Source of the DNA: Amycolatopsis vastitatis
GTDB taxonomy: Bacteria > Actinomycetota > Actinomycetes > Mycobacteriales > Pseudonocardiaceae
DNA length: 64,000 bases
Direction of reading: 5' to 3'
Assembly (NCBI RefSeq): GCF_002234595.1
Contig: NZ_NMUL01000027.1
Coordinates: 1-64,000, forward strand
Both the position numbers and the translations under genes were made by a program. The notes beneath the pieces are model-generated. The model was not told the origin of the DNA, searched no databases, and worked only from the letters and a program-made list of their open reading frames with translations. Shown one piece after another: positions 41,135 through 50,499 of the stretch. The stretch's first letter is position 1, and each line of letters opens with the position of its first letter.

Positions 41135-43813
41135 TCATTCGTTGTGCGGCAAGGCGTCCCGGATCTGCCGCCGGGAGGTGATCGACAGCTTGGTGAAGAC
41201 CTTGCGGAGGTGCCACTCCACCGTCCTCGGGCTGAGGAAGAGCCGGGCGCCCACTTCGGGGTTGGAGAAGCCCTCCCGGACGAGCAGGGCGATCTGCCGT
41301 TCCTGCGGGGTCAGCTCGTCGCTCGGCGACGCACCGGCGGTGCCCTTCCGCGCCTGTTCCCCGACGGCGACCAGCTCGCCGCGGGCCCGCTCGGCGAACG
41401 CCGTCATGCCGATCGAGACGAACATGTCGTGCGCCGTGCGAAGGTGGTGCCGGGCGTCGGCGCGCCGGGTCCGGCGGCGCAGCCACTCGCCGTACAGCAG
41501 GTGCGCCCGGGCCAGGTCGGGCCGCAACAACGTCCGGCCCAACCGCTCGATGGCCTCGCGGTAGAGGTCGTCGGCGGCCGTGTTCTCGGCGAGCAAAGCC
41601 CGGGAACGGGCCAGGATTCCCCGCGCCCAGTCCGTGTCGCACCCGGCCGCCGCGTCCGCCAGGTGTTCGAGCGCGCGGCGGGCGATCTTGTCGTCGCCCA
41701 CCCGCACCGCCGCCTCGACGAGCTCGGGCAGCACCCACACCGAGACGATCAGCTGGGCGACCTCGGCGCCGGCCTGGGCCGCCGACAGCGCTTCCTCGTA
41801 GCGGCCGAGGCCGTTGTAGAGGACCGCGGCCGCCCAGTGCGCGATCGGCCCGCCGGCCGCGGTGGGCTCCTTGCCCTGCAACGCTTTCAGGATGAGGGGG
41901 TGCGGCGGAGCGGGCAGACCGGTGGCGGTGGCGACGGCCTCGGCTTCGGCGAAGGTCGCCGCGGCGGCGGCGAAGTCCCCGGTCACCGACTTCGCCGACC
42001 CCAGGCAGGCGAGGTAGACGGGCAGCTCGGTCAGGCTGCCGGTGGTGCGCGCCACCTCGGCGGCTCGCGCGTACGTCTCGCACATGACCTGCTCGTCCCA
42101 GGCCGCGGGGCTCACCCCGCAGGCCACCCAGCCCCACTTCAGCAGGTCCGGCGTGGGCACGTCCACGAGCGCGGCCATCGCCGTGCGCAGCGGGCCGATC
42201 GCGGCGGCCCGGCCCTCGGTGACGAGCAGCGCGCAGCCCGCGAGCACCAGGTCGAGCGGGCGCGGATCGCCTTCCGGCGGGGGAAGGTCCCGGATCGCCC
42301 GGGAGATCGCCACGAGACTCTCGTCGTCCGCGGCCCCCGACGCGGCGGTACCCCACGCGAGCAGGTAGGTCTCCCGCGCGAGAGCCGGGTCGAAGGGCTC
42401 CAGCCGCCGCGCGGCGGCCAGCAGCAAGCGGGGGGCCTCGTCGTCGCCCGCCGCGTGCGCGATGCGACCCCGCACCAGGTGGGCTCGCCCGCGGAGGAAC
42501 TCGCTGTGCGTCTCGGTTTCGGCGAGGTCGGCGAGCCGGCGTGCGCCGGCCAGGTCGCCTGCCCGGACGCTGGCGTCCGCGGCCGCCACGGCACGCTCGG
42601 CGCGCCGGGTGGCGTCGACGGTCAGCGCCACGGACCGCTGGAGGAAGGCGGCGTCCGCGGCCAGGCCACCGCGGGCCCGTGCCCGGCCGGCGGACCGCTC
42701 GAGCTCCGCGGCGACGAGCTCGTCCGGTTCGGCGGCGGCGGAGGCGAGGTGCCAGGCACGGCGGTCCTCGCCGGACTCCGGGTCGGTGACCTCGGCCAGC
42801 GCCAGGTGCACCGCCCGGCGATCCGCGTCGCCGGCGGCCCGGTACACGGCCGATCGCACGAGCGGGTGGCGGAAGGTCACGCGGACGTCGAACGACAGCA
42901 GCCCGTCCGTCTCGTCGAGGGCCGCCGACGGCGTGACGCCGAGCCGTTCGACGGCGCGCCACACCACGGTGGGGTCGCCGACCGGCTCGGCGGCGGCGAC
43001 CAGGAGCAGCAGCCGGGCCTGCTCGGGGAGCTCCTCGATCCGCTTCAGGAAGCTCCGCTCGACCCGGGTGGGCAGCGTGCCGGTGTCCGGCGGGCCGAAC
43101 CCGCCCTCCGGCCGACCGGCGGGCAGCTCGCGAGGCAGCTCCAGCAGGGCGAGCGGGTTGCCCTTGGCCTCGGCCACGATCCGGTCGCGGACGTGCTGGT
43201 CGAGGCCGGCGTGGGCGGCCGAGTCGAGCAGGGCGTGGGCGTCGGCCTCACCGAGCCCGGTGATCTCCAGCTCCGGCAGCCCGAGCAGGTCCGCGCGCCG
43301 GTGGCGGGTCGCGAGGACGAAGGCGACCGGCTCCGCCAGCAGCCGGCGGGCCACGAAGCCGACGACCTGCGCCGAGGCGCTGTCCATCGACTGCGCGCTG
43401 TCGATCACGCACAGCACCGGACCGTCCGCCGAGACGTCCGACAGGAGACTGAGGACCGCCAGGCCGGCCAGGAACCGGTCCGGCGGGGTGCCCGCTCGCC
43501 TCCCGAACACCGTCTCGAGCGCTTCGCGTTGCGGCGTGGGCAGGTCCGCCAGCCGGTCCAGCAGCGGTCCGCACAAGTGGTGCAGGGTGGTGTAAGTCAG
43601 CTCCATTTCGGACTCGACGCCGGCCGCGCGCAGGACCCGGACGCCGGTCGCCGCGCTCTCCAGGTACTCCAGCAGTGCCGTCTTGCCGGCGCCCGGCGCG
43701 CCGTGCAGGACGAGCACGCGGCTTTCGCCGGTCCGAACGGCCGCGACCAGCTGATCGAGGACACGGCATTCCGATCCCCGCCCCACCAGTCCGGAATGCC
43801 CTCGAAACGCCAT
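41135..43813 (-). CDS. Large ATPase-LuxR (LAL-type) regulator, copy 3
   Basis: The 892-residue product has Walker A GAPGAGKT (residues 38-45) and a C-terminal LuxR domain (LTPQERQIALLVREGFSNPEVGARLFLSPRTVEWHLRKVFTKLS). The Walker B region reads LCVIDSAQSMDSAS, so the second acidic residue and the conserved Trp of DDAQWLD in the two paralogues are missing, which may reduce ATP hydrolysis. The middle is helical. It lies 88 bases downstream of the azoreductase gene on the same strand and is convergent with YceI. Confidence 0.9.
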   Translation of the reverse strand: MAFRGHSGLVGRGSECRVLDQLVAAVRTGESRVLVLHGAPGAGKTALLEYLESAATGVRVLRAAGVESEMELTYTTLHHLCGPLLDRLADLPTPQREALETVFGRRAGTPPDRFLAGLAVLSLLSDVSADGPVLCVIDSAQSMDSASAQVVGFVARRLLAEPVAFVLATRHRRADLLGLPELEITGLGEADAHALLDSAAHAGLDQHVRDRIVAEAKGNPLALLELPRELPAGRPEGGFGPPDTGTLPTRVERSFLKRIEELPEQARLLLLVAAAEPVGDPTVVWRAVERLGVTPSAALDETDGLLSFDVRVTFRHPLVRSAVYRAAGDADRRAVHLALAEVTDPESGEDRRAWHLASAAAEPDELVAAELERSAGRARARGGLAADAAFLQRSVALTVDATRRAERAVAAADASVRAGDLAGARRLADLAETETHSEFLRGRAHLVRGRIAHAAGDDEAPRLLLAAARRLEPFDPALARETYLLAWGTAASGAADDESLVAISRAIRDLPPPEGDPRPLDLVLAGCALLVTEGRAAAIGPLRTAMAALVDVPTPDLLKWGWVACGVSPAAWDEQVMCETYARAAEVARTTGSLTELPVYLACLGSAKSVTGDFAAAAATFAEAEAVATATGLPAPPHPLILKALQGKEPTAAGGPIAHWAAAVLYNGLGRYEEALSAAQAGAEVAQLIVSVWVLPELVEAAVRVGDDKIARRALEHLADAAAGCDTDWARGILARSRALLAENTAADDLYREAIERLGRTLLRPDLARAHLLYGEWLRRRTRRADARHHLRTAHDMFVSIGMTAFAERARGELVAVGEQARKGTAGASPSDELTPQERQIALLVREGFSNPEVGARLFLSPRTVEWHLRKVFTKLSITSRRQIRDALPHNE

Positions 43814-43901
43814 GGTGGTCCGCTTTCGCCGCGGGTGGTTCTGCGCTGGTCAGCCACGATTATGGCAGCCCGCGACGATCCACCCGGGACGTTCCCACGG
43901 G

Positions 43902-44540
43902 CTAGGCAGCGGCGGCCTTGCCTTTGACCACGGCCTCTTCGAGCGCCTTCGCCCGGGACGCTTCGGCCTTCGGGACCAGCGCGGCCATGGCCGGGTGGAG
44001 GTGGGCCCTGGTGAGTTCGGGGACGATGAACTCGACCTTCATCCCCATCGTGCCGCCGAGGACGGCCGTCAGGTAGTTCCGGACGTAGTCGGTGCCCTCG
44101 CGGGGCGTGCCCGGTTCGTAGGAGCCGCCGCGGCTGGCGACGACGTGGACCGGGGTGCCGGCGACCGACGAGCCGGGACCGGCGGTCCGCTCCGCGATGA
44201 CCACGTGGTCCAGCCAGGCTTTCAGGGTCGAGGGGATGGTGAGGTTGTACATCGGCGCGGCGATGAGGACGACGTCGGCGCGCTCCAGCTCCTCGGCCAG
44301 TTCGACGCGCCGGGCGAAGGCGGCGGCCTGCTCCGGGGTGTGGGTGGCCGGGTCGGCGAACCCGGCTTCGGCGCCGGCGGTGCCGAGGTGGGGGACCGGC
44401 TCGGCGGCGAGGTCGCGGTAGACGACGGTGCCGTCCGGGTGCTGCTCTTCCCAGGCCTTGCGGAAGGCGGCGGTGACCGGCCGGGAGGCGGAGGCGGACT
44501 CCGGCCAGACGGACGTGTCCAGGTGCAGCAAGGTGGCCAT
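43902..44540 (-). CDS. azoR: FMN-dependent NADH-azoreductase
   Basis: The 212-residue product has the flavodoxin-like fold of AzoR: LLHLDTSVWPESASASRPVTAAF (phosphate-binding start), DVVLIAAPMYNLTIPSTLKAWLDHV (the M-Y-N-x-x-I-P flavin motif), and VASRGGSYEPGTPREGTDYV. It reduces azo and quinone compounds with NADH, protecting from electrophiles. AGGAG precedes ATG 44540. It follows the nitroreductase gene by 38 bases and is the last gene of the MarR-controlled operon. Confidence 0.9.
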   Translation of the reverse strand: MATLLHLDTSVWPESASASRPVTAAFRKAWEEQHPDGTVVYRDLAAEPVPHLGTAGAEAGFADPATHTPEQAAAFARRVELAEELERADVVLIAAPMYNLTIPSTLKAWLDHVVIAERTAGPGSSVAGTPVHVVASRGGSYEPGTPREGTDYVRNYLTAVLGGTMGMKVEFIVPELTRAHLHPAMAALVPKAEASRAKALEEAVVKGKAAAA

Positions 44541-44578
44541 GACGAACTCCTGATCTGGTGAAGGGAAAGGAAAAGAGG

Positions 44579-45244
44579 TCAGAGGCCGACGAACGTGACC
44601 GTCTCGTCGAGCGGAGCACGGGGCGTGCGGCAAGAGCCGGCCGCGGCGTCCTCGAACCCGATCGACAGGCCGCAGAAGAGGAGAAGTTCCTTCGGCGGCG
44701 CCAAGATCTCCGAGACGGTCTCGTGGAACTTCGCCCACGCCATCTGCGGGCAGCTGTGCAGCCCTTCGGCGCGCAGCAGCAGCATGACGGTCTGCAGGTA
44801 CATCCCGGCGTCGGACCACTGGGGCCGGCACAGGTCGCGGTCGAGGTAGCAGAAGAGGGCCGCCGGGGCGCCGAAACAGTCCCAGTTCGCGGAAGCGGCA
44901 CGCTGGCGCGCTTCCACGTCCTCCCGCGGGATGCCGAGCGAACCGTACCGCTGCTCGCCGAAGGCGGCCCGGCGCTCGCGGTACGGAGATTTCAGCGCGG
45001 CCGGGTACTGCTCGTACTCCGGCTCGTCCCAGGGGTCTCCGGCGGCCAGGCGTTCGCCGGTCCGCTTCTTGAGCTCGGCCAGCGGCGCGCCGGTCAGCAC
45101 GTAGCTCCGCCAAGGCTGCAGGTTCGAACCGGAAGGAGCCTGCGCGGCGGCGGACAGGACCCGCCGCAGCGTCTCCTCCGGCACGGGCCGGTCGGTGAAC
45201 CCGCGCACCGCCCGCCGGCTCTCGACCGCCTCGTAGACGTCCAT
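44579..45244 (-). CDS. Nitroreductase-family flavoenzyme
   Basis: The 221-residue product begins DVYEAVESRRAVRGFTDRPVP and has AAAQAPSGSNLQPWRSYVLTG, the FMN phosphate and substrate region of the nitroreductase family, and a C-terminal LLLFCGLSIGFEDAA. It reduces nitro-aromatics, quinones or enones with NAD(P)H. The operator-like GGTATCATTCAATACT lies 36 bases upstream of the start. It sits between the MarR gene and azoreductase; all three form a xenobiotic or electrophile response operon. Confidence 0.9.
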   Translation of the reverse strand: MDVYEAVESRRAVRGFTDRPVPEETLRRVLSAAAQAPSGSNLQPWRSYVLTGAPLAELKKRTGERLAAGDPWDEPEYEQYPAALKSPYRERRAAFGEQRYGSLGIPREDVEARQRAASANWDCFGAPAALFCYLDRDLCRPQWSDAGMYLQTVMLLLRAEGLHSCPQMAWAKFHETVSEILAPPKELLLFCGLSIGFEDAAAGSCRTPRAPLDETVTFVGL

Positions 45245-45279
45245 CGTCCGCCTCCCACGTAGTTCGTTACAAGTGAGAC

Positions 45280-45295
45280 GGTATCATTCAATACT
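45280..45295. promoter_or_regulatory. MarR-type operator before the nitroreductase gene
   Basis: GGTATCATTCAATACT matches the perfect palindrome at 45857 in 12 of 16 positions (GGTATC..TC.ATAC. shared). It lies 36 bases before the nitroreductase start, where a repressor could block an internal promoter. Confidence 0.6.
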
Positions 45296-45350
45296 TTCTC
45301 GGTCGATACTAACGCCCCGCTGGGTGACGGACGCGACTCTCCGGCCGGGG

Positions 45351-45821
45351 TCAGGCGTCGCGGTTCTCGGGATGGGCGAACCGGGTCAGCAGCTCCGCCA
45401 GCCGCTCGGGCTCACCGGGCTCGAGTTCGGCGACCAGGCGTTCGGCCAGCGGTTCCGCGGCGACGTGGGCAGCGTCGAACAGCTCCAGGCCCGCGGGCGT
45501 GATCTCCACGGCCCGGGCCCGCCGGTCCCCGGGGACGGCCTTGCGCACGGCCAGGCCCTTGCGTTCCAGGTCGTCGACGACGCGCATGATCCCCGCCTTG
45601 TCGGACCCGGTCTCCGCACCGAGGTCCCGCTGCAGGGTGGGCCCACGATCGGCGAGCACGATCAGCACGGCGAAGTGCCGCAGCTCGATGCCGAGCGGCC
45701 GCAGCGCCTCGGTCATCACCGCGGCGGCGCGCCAGTGCGCCCGCCGCAGCAGCAGCCCGAGCGCGAAGGGCGAACCATCCCCGGGGCGGTCGGTCGCCCG
45801 ACGGGGGGTATCAGCGGTCAT
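45351..45821 (-). CDS. MarR-family transcriptional regulator
   Basis: The 156-residue product has the winged-helix core LRHFAVLIVLADRGPTLQRDLGAETGSDKAGIMRVVDDLERKGLAVRK and the wing VPGDRRARAVEITPAG. ATG 45821 is chosen; GTG 45830 is a possible start adding three residues. MarR proteins repress stress and detoxification genes until a phenolic or oxidant binds. It is upstream of the nitroreductase and azoreductase genes on the same strand. A perfect palindrome stands in its own promoter and a related one before the nitroreductase gene. Confidence 0.9.
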   Translation of the reverse strand: MTADTPRRATDRPGDGSPFALGLLLRRAHWRAAAVMTEALRPLGIELRHFAVLIVLADRGPTLQRDLGAETGSDKAGIMRVVDDLERKGLAVRKAVPGDRRARAVEITPAGLELFDAAHVAAEPLAERLVAELEPGEPERLAELLTRFAHPENRDA

Positions 45822-45852
45822 GCGGGGCACGCTAGCAGCAACGAATCACGCG

Positions 45853-45872
45853 ATACGGTATCGATCGATACC
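45853..45872. promoter_or_regulatory. MarR autoregulatory operator
   Basis: GGTATCGATCGATACC (45857-45872) is a perfect 16-base palindrome 36 bases upstream of the MarR start, overlapped by a second palindrome GATACGGTATC (45853-45863). Confidence 0.75.
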
Positions 45873-45903
45873 AGATAATCGGAGTCCTGCCGTTGTTCGG
45901 CTG

Positions 45904-48666
45904 TCAGCTGTGCGCCGTGGGTTCCGTCCGGCCGGCGAGGCGGGCTTGCAGGCGCGCGTGGCGGAACTGGTACACGCCGCCGACCTGGCGTAGGACGCCG
46001 CGGCGGTGGGCGTCGGCGAGGAAGCCCATCAAATGCCACGGGAGGTGGCCTCGAGCGGCGAGCAACAGGCGCATCATCGTGAACGCACCCCACGCGCGGG
46101 CGAGGCACACGGCGAGCCCGACCGCTAGCCCGAACAGGATTCCGGCGATGACCGCCTGCGTGGCGCTGGTGGCGCGCGGGAGCTCCTGACCACCGACGAC
46201 CGCGCCCGCCAGCCCGTAGGCGATGCTTCCCGCGGTACCGAGCATGAAACGGCCGAGCAGCCCGGAAGCCAGGCCGGTGGCCAGCGCCAGCACCAGGTCG
46301 AAACTGCCGCCCAGAACCGTGAGGAACCGGGTCTCGTTGGTGAGGGCGAAGGCGATCCCCCAGAACGGGCCCATGCACATCATGAACGACAGGGTGTAGG
46401 CGAGAGCCGCGGTCCGGTCGCTGCGCAGCACGGTGGCCGGGCTGGTCACCGTGCCGGCGTCGATCGGGGTGTCCAGCCAGACGTGGGGTGCGATGCCCAG
46501 CCCGAACACCACGGCGAGCAGGGCGATGACGGGCGGTGAAAGCGACCAGCCCAGGGCGAGCAGGCTGACGGCGACGGCGCCGGCGAGGAACCGCCGGAGG
46601 AAACGGCTGGTCGTCCGGTGGAAGCGGAGTTCCACCCGAAGTGGGCCTGGCCGCTCACCGATGGTGTGCGCCAACCAGCCCGCGAGACCGAACGACAGGC
46701 CATAGACGAGGCCGGCGATCGGGCCGGCGGCGACCCAGCCGGTCGCCGCGAACAGCAGTGCGGGTGGCAGGCCGAGGTAGCGCCCGGCGACGTGGCGGGG
46801 CATCAACCGGTCGAGACGCCACCAGGCGAGGTCGCGGGTCTGCTGGTCCTGCAACCGCCGGGCGAGGAAACGGAGCCACCGCTCGGCCTGCTGCGGGTCG
46901 TAGGTCCGCGGCGTGACCGGCCGGCCGTGCGGAGCGGGTGGTGTAGGGCGATGTGTGTAGCTGGCGGGGAGGTAGGCGTCCAGAAGGTGGTCTTCGATCA
47001 GCTCCGGACCGCCGAACCGGTCGGTGTCGCACAGTTCGCCGGGATCCGTTTTCGGGTGGGCGTAGGCGGTTCTGGCCAGGTCGACCATCAGCGGGGTGCG
47101 CAGCGCCAGCGCGAGCGGGCTGTCCGGCTGCCGGCGCAGCCGCTGCTCGACGGGCTGCCACCGGGTCTCGCCGGCTCTCGTCCGCGCGGTCAGGAACTCG
47201 ATGGCGGCCTCGGCCTCGACCGGCTCGATCTCCACCACGGCGGCTCTGGCGATGACGGAACCGCTCTGTGTCACGGCTTGCTCGTACTCCGTGGCGCGGC
47301 AGGTCACCACCAGCGGACTGCCGTCGGCGACGGCGCGGTCGAGTGCGTCGATGGCGGCGGCGTGCAGCGCGGGCGGTATCTCGTCGAGGCCGTCCAGCAC
47401 GGGGACGATCTTGCGGTCCGACACCAGCCGGGTCGCCGCGTCGGCGCCGTACACAGCCTTGTTGCCGAGGCCGGGATAGTCCTCGACCAGTTTGGTGGCC
47501 AGCCACTGCCACAGGTGCTCCCGGTGCGGATTCCAGGACGCCAGCGGCAGCAACACCGGTACCGGTTCCCCCTCGCACCGGTCGGCGAGCAGTCCGAGGG
47601 TGAACAGCATCGCCAGGACGGACTTGCCGGCGCCTGGGTCGCCGAGGACGACCAGCTGGCGGGAGGGCACCTGCCGGAACTTGGCGACGACGTCGCGGAG
47701 GTCACCGCTGAACACGAGTCGTTCGCCCCGGCTCGCGACGTCGCGGCGGGGGAGCGCGGCCCCGGCGGTGACCGGCCGTCCGGTGCTCCTCCAGGTGAGC
47801 GGGACGGGTTCGGGCCGGTTGAGCGATCGCAGCTCGACCTCGGCCGTCCACTGCCGGGCGACGGCCGCCGCGAGCTGCCGCGGTACGCGATCGGCTGCCA
47901 CCGGCGTGACGCCGGTGGCGGGCGATGGCTTGCCGCGCGCCCCGGCGAGGATGCGTGCCTGCTGCGCTCGCAGTTCGGGCCCGGGTTCCACGCCGAGCTC
48001 GTCGACCAACCTGGCGCGCAGGGCGCTGAACACCGCGAGCGCGTCGGCCGGCCGGCTGCAGCCGTCGAGCGCCGCCATCAGCTGCCTGTGCATGCGCTCG
48101 CGCAGCGGGTGGAGGGCGACCAGCTCGCCCAGCTCTTCGACGACAGCCTGATGTTCACCCAGCTGGAGCTGCCACTCGGCACACGCCTCGACGGCGTTGT
48201 ACCGCTGCTCGTTCAGTTTGGTGATGGGCCCGGCCAGCGCGACCGCGTCCAATCCGTCGAGGGCGGGGCCACGCCACAGCCGCAACGCGTCGCGGGCGGT
48301 GTCGACCGCCCGCCGCAGGCTGTTCTCGGCCGCGAACTGTTGCGCCACAGCCATGCCACGTTGGAACCGGATGGCGTCGAGCTCGTCGTCCACGATCGAC
48401 AGCCGGTAACCGGGTCCGTCCGTGACGATGAAGTCGCGTTCGCGGCCCAGCCGCTCACGAAGCACCGACACGCAGTTCCGGATCTGCTTCGTGGCTGTCA
48501 TGGGTGGTTCGTCGTGCCAGACCGCATCGGCCAATCGCGCGATGGACACCACGGAGTTCGGTGCGAGCAGGAGCGCGGCCAGTACCCGTTGATGCCGCGG
48601 GCTCGGCAACGTCACCCTGCCTGCGTCGGTCCAGACCTCCAGCGTTCCGAGCACGCGGAAATCCAT
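45904..48666 (-). CDS. SARP-type regulator fused to NACHT ATPase and membrane domain
   Basis: The 920-residue product has an OmpR-type DNA-binding domain (residues 1-92, MDFRVLGTLEVWTD...), the bacterial transcriptional activation (BTAD) domain to about 240, then a NACHT-type ATPase with Walker A GDPGAGKS (342-349) and Walker B VPVLDGLDEIP (421-431). From about residue 655 to 890 it has six to eight hydrophobic segments, unlike ordinary SARPs, which are soluble. SARPs activate biosynthetic clusters. It is divergent from the ligase-P450 operon at 49012, its most likely target. A membrane-bound, ATP-dependent activator is implied; how it would reach DNA is open. Confidence 0.9.
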   Translation of the reverse strand: MDFRVLGTLEVWTDAGRVTLPSPRHQRVLAALLLAPNSVVSIARLADAVWHDEPPMTATKQIRNCVSVLRERLGRERDFIVTDGPGYRLSIVDDELDAIRFQRGMAVAQQFAAENSLRRAVDTARDALRLWRGPALDGLDAVALAGPITKLNEQRYNAVEACAEWQLQLGEHQAVVEELGELVALHPLRERMHRQLMAALDGCSRPADALAVFSALRARLVDELGVEPGPELRAQQARILAGARGKPSPATGVTPVAADRVPRQLAAAVARQWTAEVELRSLNRPEPVPLTWRSTGRPVTAGAALPRRDVASRGERLVFSGDLRDVVAKFRQVPSRQLVVLGDPGAGKSVLAMLFTLGLLADRCEGEPVPVLLPLASWNPHREHLWQWLATKLVEDYPGLGNKAVYGADAATRLVSDRKIVPVLDGLDEIPPALHAAAIDALDRAVADGSPLVVTCRATEYEQAVTQSGSVIARAAVVEIEPVEAEAAIEFLTARTRAGETRWQPVEQRLRRQPDSPLALALRTPLMVDLARTAYAHPKTDPGELCDTDRFGGPELIEDHLLDAYLPASYTHRPTPPAPHGRPVTPRTYDPQQAERWLRFLARRLQDQQTRDLAWWRLDRLMPRHVAGRYLGLPPALLFAATGWVAAGPIAGLVYGLSFGLAGWLAHTIGERPGPLRVELRFHRTTSRFLRRFLAGAVAVSLLALGWSLSPPVIALLAVVFGLGIAPHVWLDTPIDAGTVTSPATVLRSDRTAALAYTLSFMMCMGPFWGIAFALTNETRFLTVLGGSFDLVLALATGLASGLLGRFMLGTAGSIAYGLAGAVVGGQELPRATSATQAVIAGILFGLAVGLAVCLARAWGAFTMMRLLLAARGHLPWHLMGFLADAHRRGVLRQVGGVYQFRHARLQARLAGRTEPTAHS

Positions 48667-49011
48667 GAGGCGGCCTCATCCCCCAAAACGTGTGTTGCGC
48701 ACACCGGATGCTAGCTCACCAGCGGGTGTACCCGGCAGATCCGCGCCGGTGGGCTTCGCCGGCGAAGCGGTCCGGACGGGCAAGCTTGGCAAGGAAAACG
48801 GGCACTGATAGTCGATTACCGGTCCTTCTGGTGCGTCGTGGCCACGGCCGCCGATAGAGTGCAATGGTCATGGACTCGTTCCTCTTGCGTCAGTATATTC
48901 TTCATCTTCGTTCTTGACGTTCTCAAGTGCTCGACAATGGTCTGCGCAATCTTAAAGACTCGGGAAACGACAACGGGTTGCGCGTTTCCGTCGGTGACAA
49001 ATGGAGTTCGC
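48667..49011. other. AT-richer divergent promoter region of the SARP and ligase genes
   Basis: This 345-base stretch contains the promoter noted at 48871 and a leader of about 105 bases before the ligase gene with a CTTGA-CGTTC-TCAAG dyad. The part 48840-49010 is clearly AT-richer than the flanking genes. No further gene is seen. Confidence 0.6.
48871..48899 (+). promoter_or_regulatory. Candidate sigma-70-type promoter for the ligase-P450 operon
   Basis: TGGACT (48871-48876), a 17-base spacer and TATATT (48894-48899) fit the housekeeping promoter consensus well, which is rare in this GC-rich window. It faces the ligase gene. Confidence 0.5.
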
Positions 49012-50499
49012 ATGCTGTTCAGTGACGGGAAAGTACGCGCCGACTATGCGGATTTCGTGGACCGTCAGATCGCCGCTGTCCGCCGTGTCCACGCGGGCGA
49101 AGAGGATCTTCCCGCCTTGCACGCGGACAAACTCGTTCGAACGCTGGTCGCCGCCGCGGATTCCCGGCAGTTCGGGAGCGTCCTGGCCGGCTGGCGCGAC
49201 GAGGAGACCGTGGTGCGGGCACGTGCCGACGAGCCGGCAGTCTTTGTCGAGAAGATGCTGGCAGAACTCGCCGTCCTCAGTCAGGCGGAATTCCGGTCCG
49301 GTTCGAGTGCGGTGTTCACCCGCCCGATAGGCGAGTTCCTGCACTACTACGAATCCTCGGGAACCACCGGCGACCCGGTGGCCGCGCCCAAGGCACTGGA
49401 CGACCTCGCCGCGAACACGATCAACATCGGCGAGATGTGGCGCCGGGTGCTCACCCCGGCGGACTCCGCCCTGATCCTGATCAACGGCCCGTTCGCGCCG
49501 GCCGGGTACCAGTTCGAAAAGGTGATGGAGTACCTGGGGGTGCTCTCGCTCCGCTTGTGGGTCGACAACGTCACCGGCGACTACACCCGGATCCTGCGGT
49601 TGCTGCGTGAACTCTCGGTCAGCACCTATGTGGGTTCCCCTTCGCGTCTGCTGGAGATGCTGCATTTCGCGTACCGGCACGGAGAGCCGCTGCCGCGGTT
49701 CCGCCGGTTGCTGCTCATGGCCGAGCAGGCCGGCCCGTCGCTGCTGCGGCATCTGGAGCGGCTGACGGGGGCGAAAGCCTTCGTGGGCAGTTTCGGCTCA
49801 TCGGAGACGGGCACGACGGCGGCCACTTGTGAGCAGGGCAGGTTGCACCTCCAGGTGCAGAGCTACCTGTTCGAGCTGGCCGACTCCCGGGGGATCCGGC
49901 CGGTCCGCGGCGATCGGGACGAAGGCGAGCTGGTGGTCACCTGTCTCGACCTGCGCGCACGTCCCCTGCTGCGCTACCGGACCGGTGACCTGGTCGAGGT
50001 GACCGGGACCCCCTGCCCGTGCGGGGTGGCACTCCCGGTGGTGCGGACGCTGGGGCGCGTGCACGACGTCATGCGCCTCGGTGGCGACGGCGTCCGCCAG
50101 GAGGACGTGGAATCGGTGTTGTGGGCGGAAAACAGCCCCGAACCAGGGCACTTCACCGTCCTCAACTACATGCTCGTCCTTCGCGGCTCCGATGTCGTAT
50201 GCCTGCTCACCACCGATCGCGAACCGGAGGCGCCCAGCCTCGACGCGGTACGACGGCGTCTGGCCGGCCTGTTCGACGGCCGCAACCTTTCCGTGCGGAC
50301 AGTCCCGGCGCTGCCGCCGCTGGCTTCCCTCGGTTCGTACCTCGGCTGGAAGCTCTCACGACTGGTCGATCTGGACGACCCCGCCATGACCGACCGGCTT
50401 CCGCCGCCCATCGCGGAGGTCGTCCGCGTCTCGCTCGCCGAGATCGAAGCCTCCACCGGCCTGCGGCCGGCGATTCCCCTGACCGAAGGAACCCGATGA
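49012..50499 (+). CDS. Phenylacetate-CoA ligase-like adenylate-forming enzyme
   Basis: The 495-residue product matches the PaaK-like branch of the ANL superfamily. It shows the phosphate loop YYESSGTTGDPVAAPK, the aromatic-acid pocket VGSFGSSETGTTAATC, and LRYRTGDLVEV with the catalytic Asp; PCPCGVALPVVRTLGRVHD is the PaaK-type Cys-containing hinge. Such enzymes activate an aryl or alkyl carboxylate as an acyl-AMP and usually pass it to CoA, a carrier or an amine. The usual C-terminal Lys could not be placed confidently. ATG 49012 has GGAG upstream. It overlaps the next gene by ATGA and heads a four-gene operon next to a SARP regulator. Confidence 0.85.
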   Translation: MLFSDGKVRADYADFVDRQIAAVRRVHAGEEDLPALHADKLVRTLVAAADSRQFGSVLAGWRDEETVVRARADEPAVFVEKMLAELAVLSQAEFRSGSSAVFTRPIGEFLHYYESSGTTGDPVAAPKALDDLAANTINIGEMWRRVLTPADSALILINGPFAPAGYQFEKVMEYLGVLSLRLWVDNVTGDYTRILRLLRELSVSTYVGSPSRLLEMLHFAYRHGEPLPRFRRLLLMAEQAGPSLLRHLERLTGAKAFVGSFGSSETGTTAATCEQGRLHLQVQSYLFELADSRGIRPVRGDRDEGELVVTCLDLRARPLLRYRTGDLVEVTGTPCPCGVALPVVRTLGRVHDVMRLGGDGVRQEDVESVLWAENSPEPGHFTVLNYMLVLRGSDVVCLLTTDREPEAPSLDAVRRRLAGLFDGRNLSVRTVPALPPLASLGSYLGWKLSRLVDLDDPAMTDRLPPPIAEVVRVSLAEIEASTGLRPAIPLTEGTR

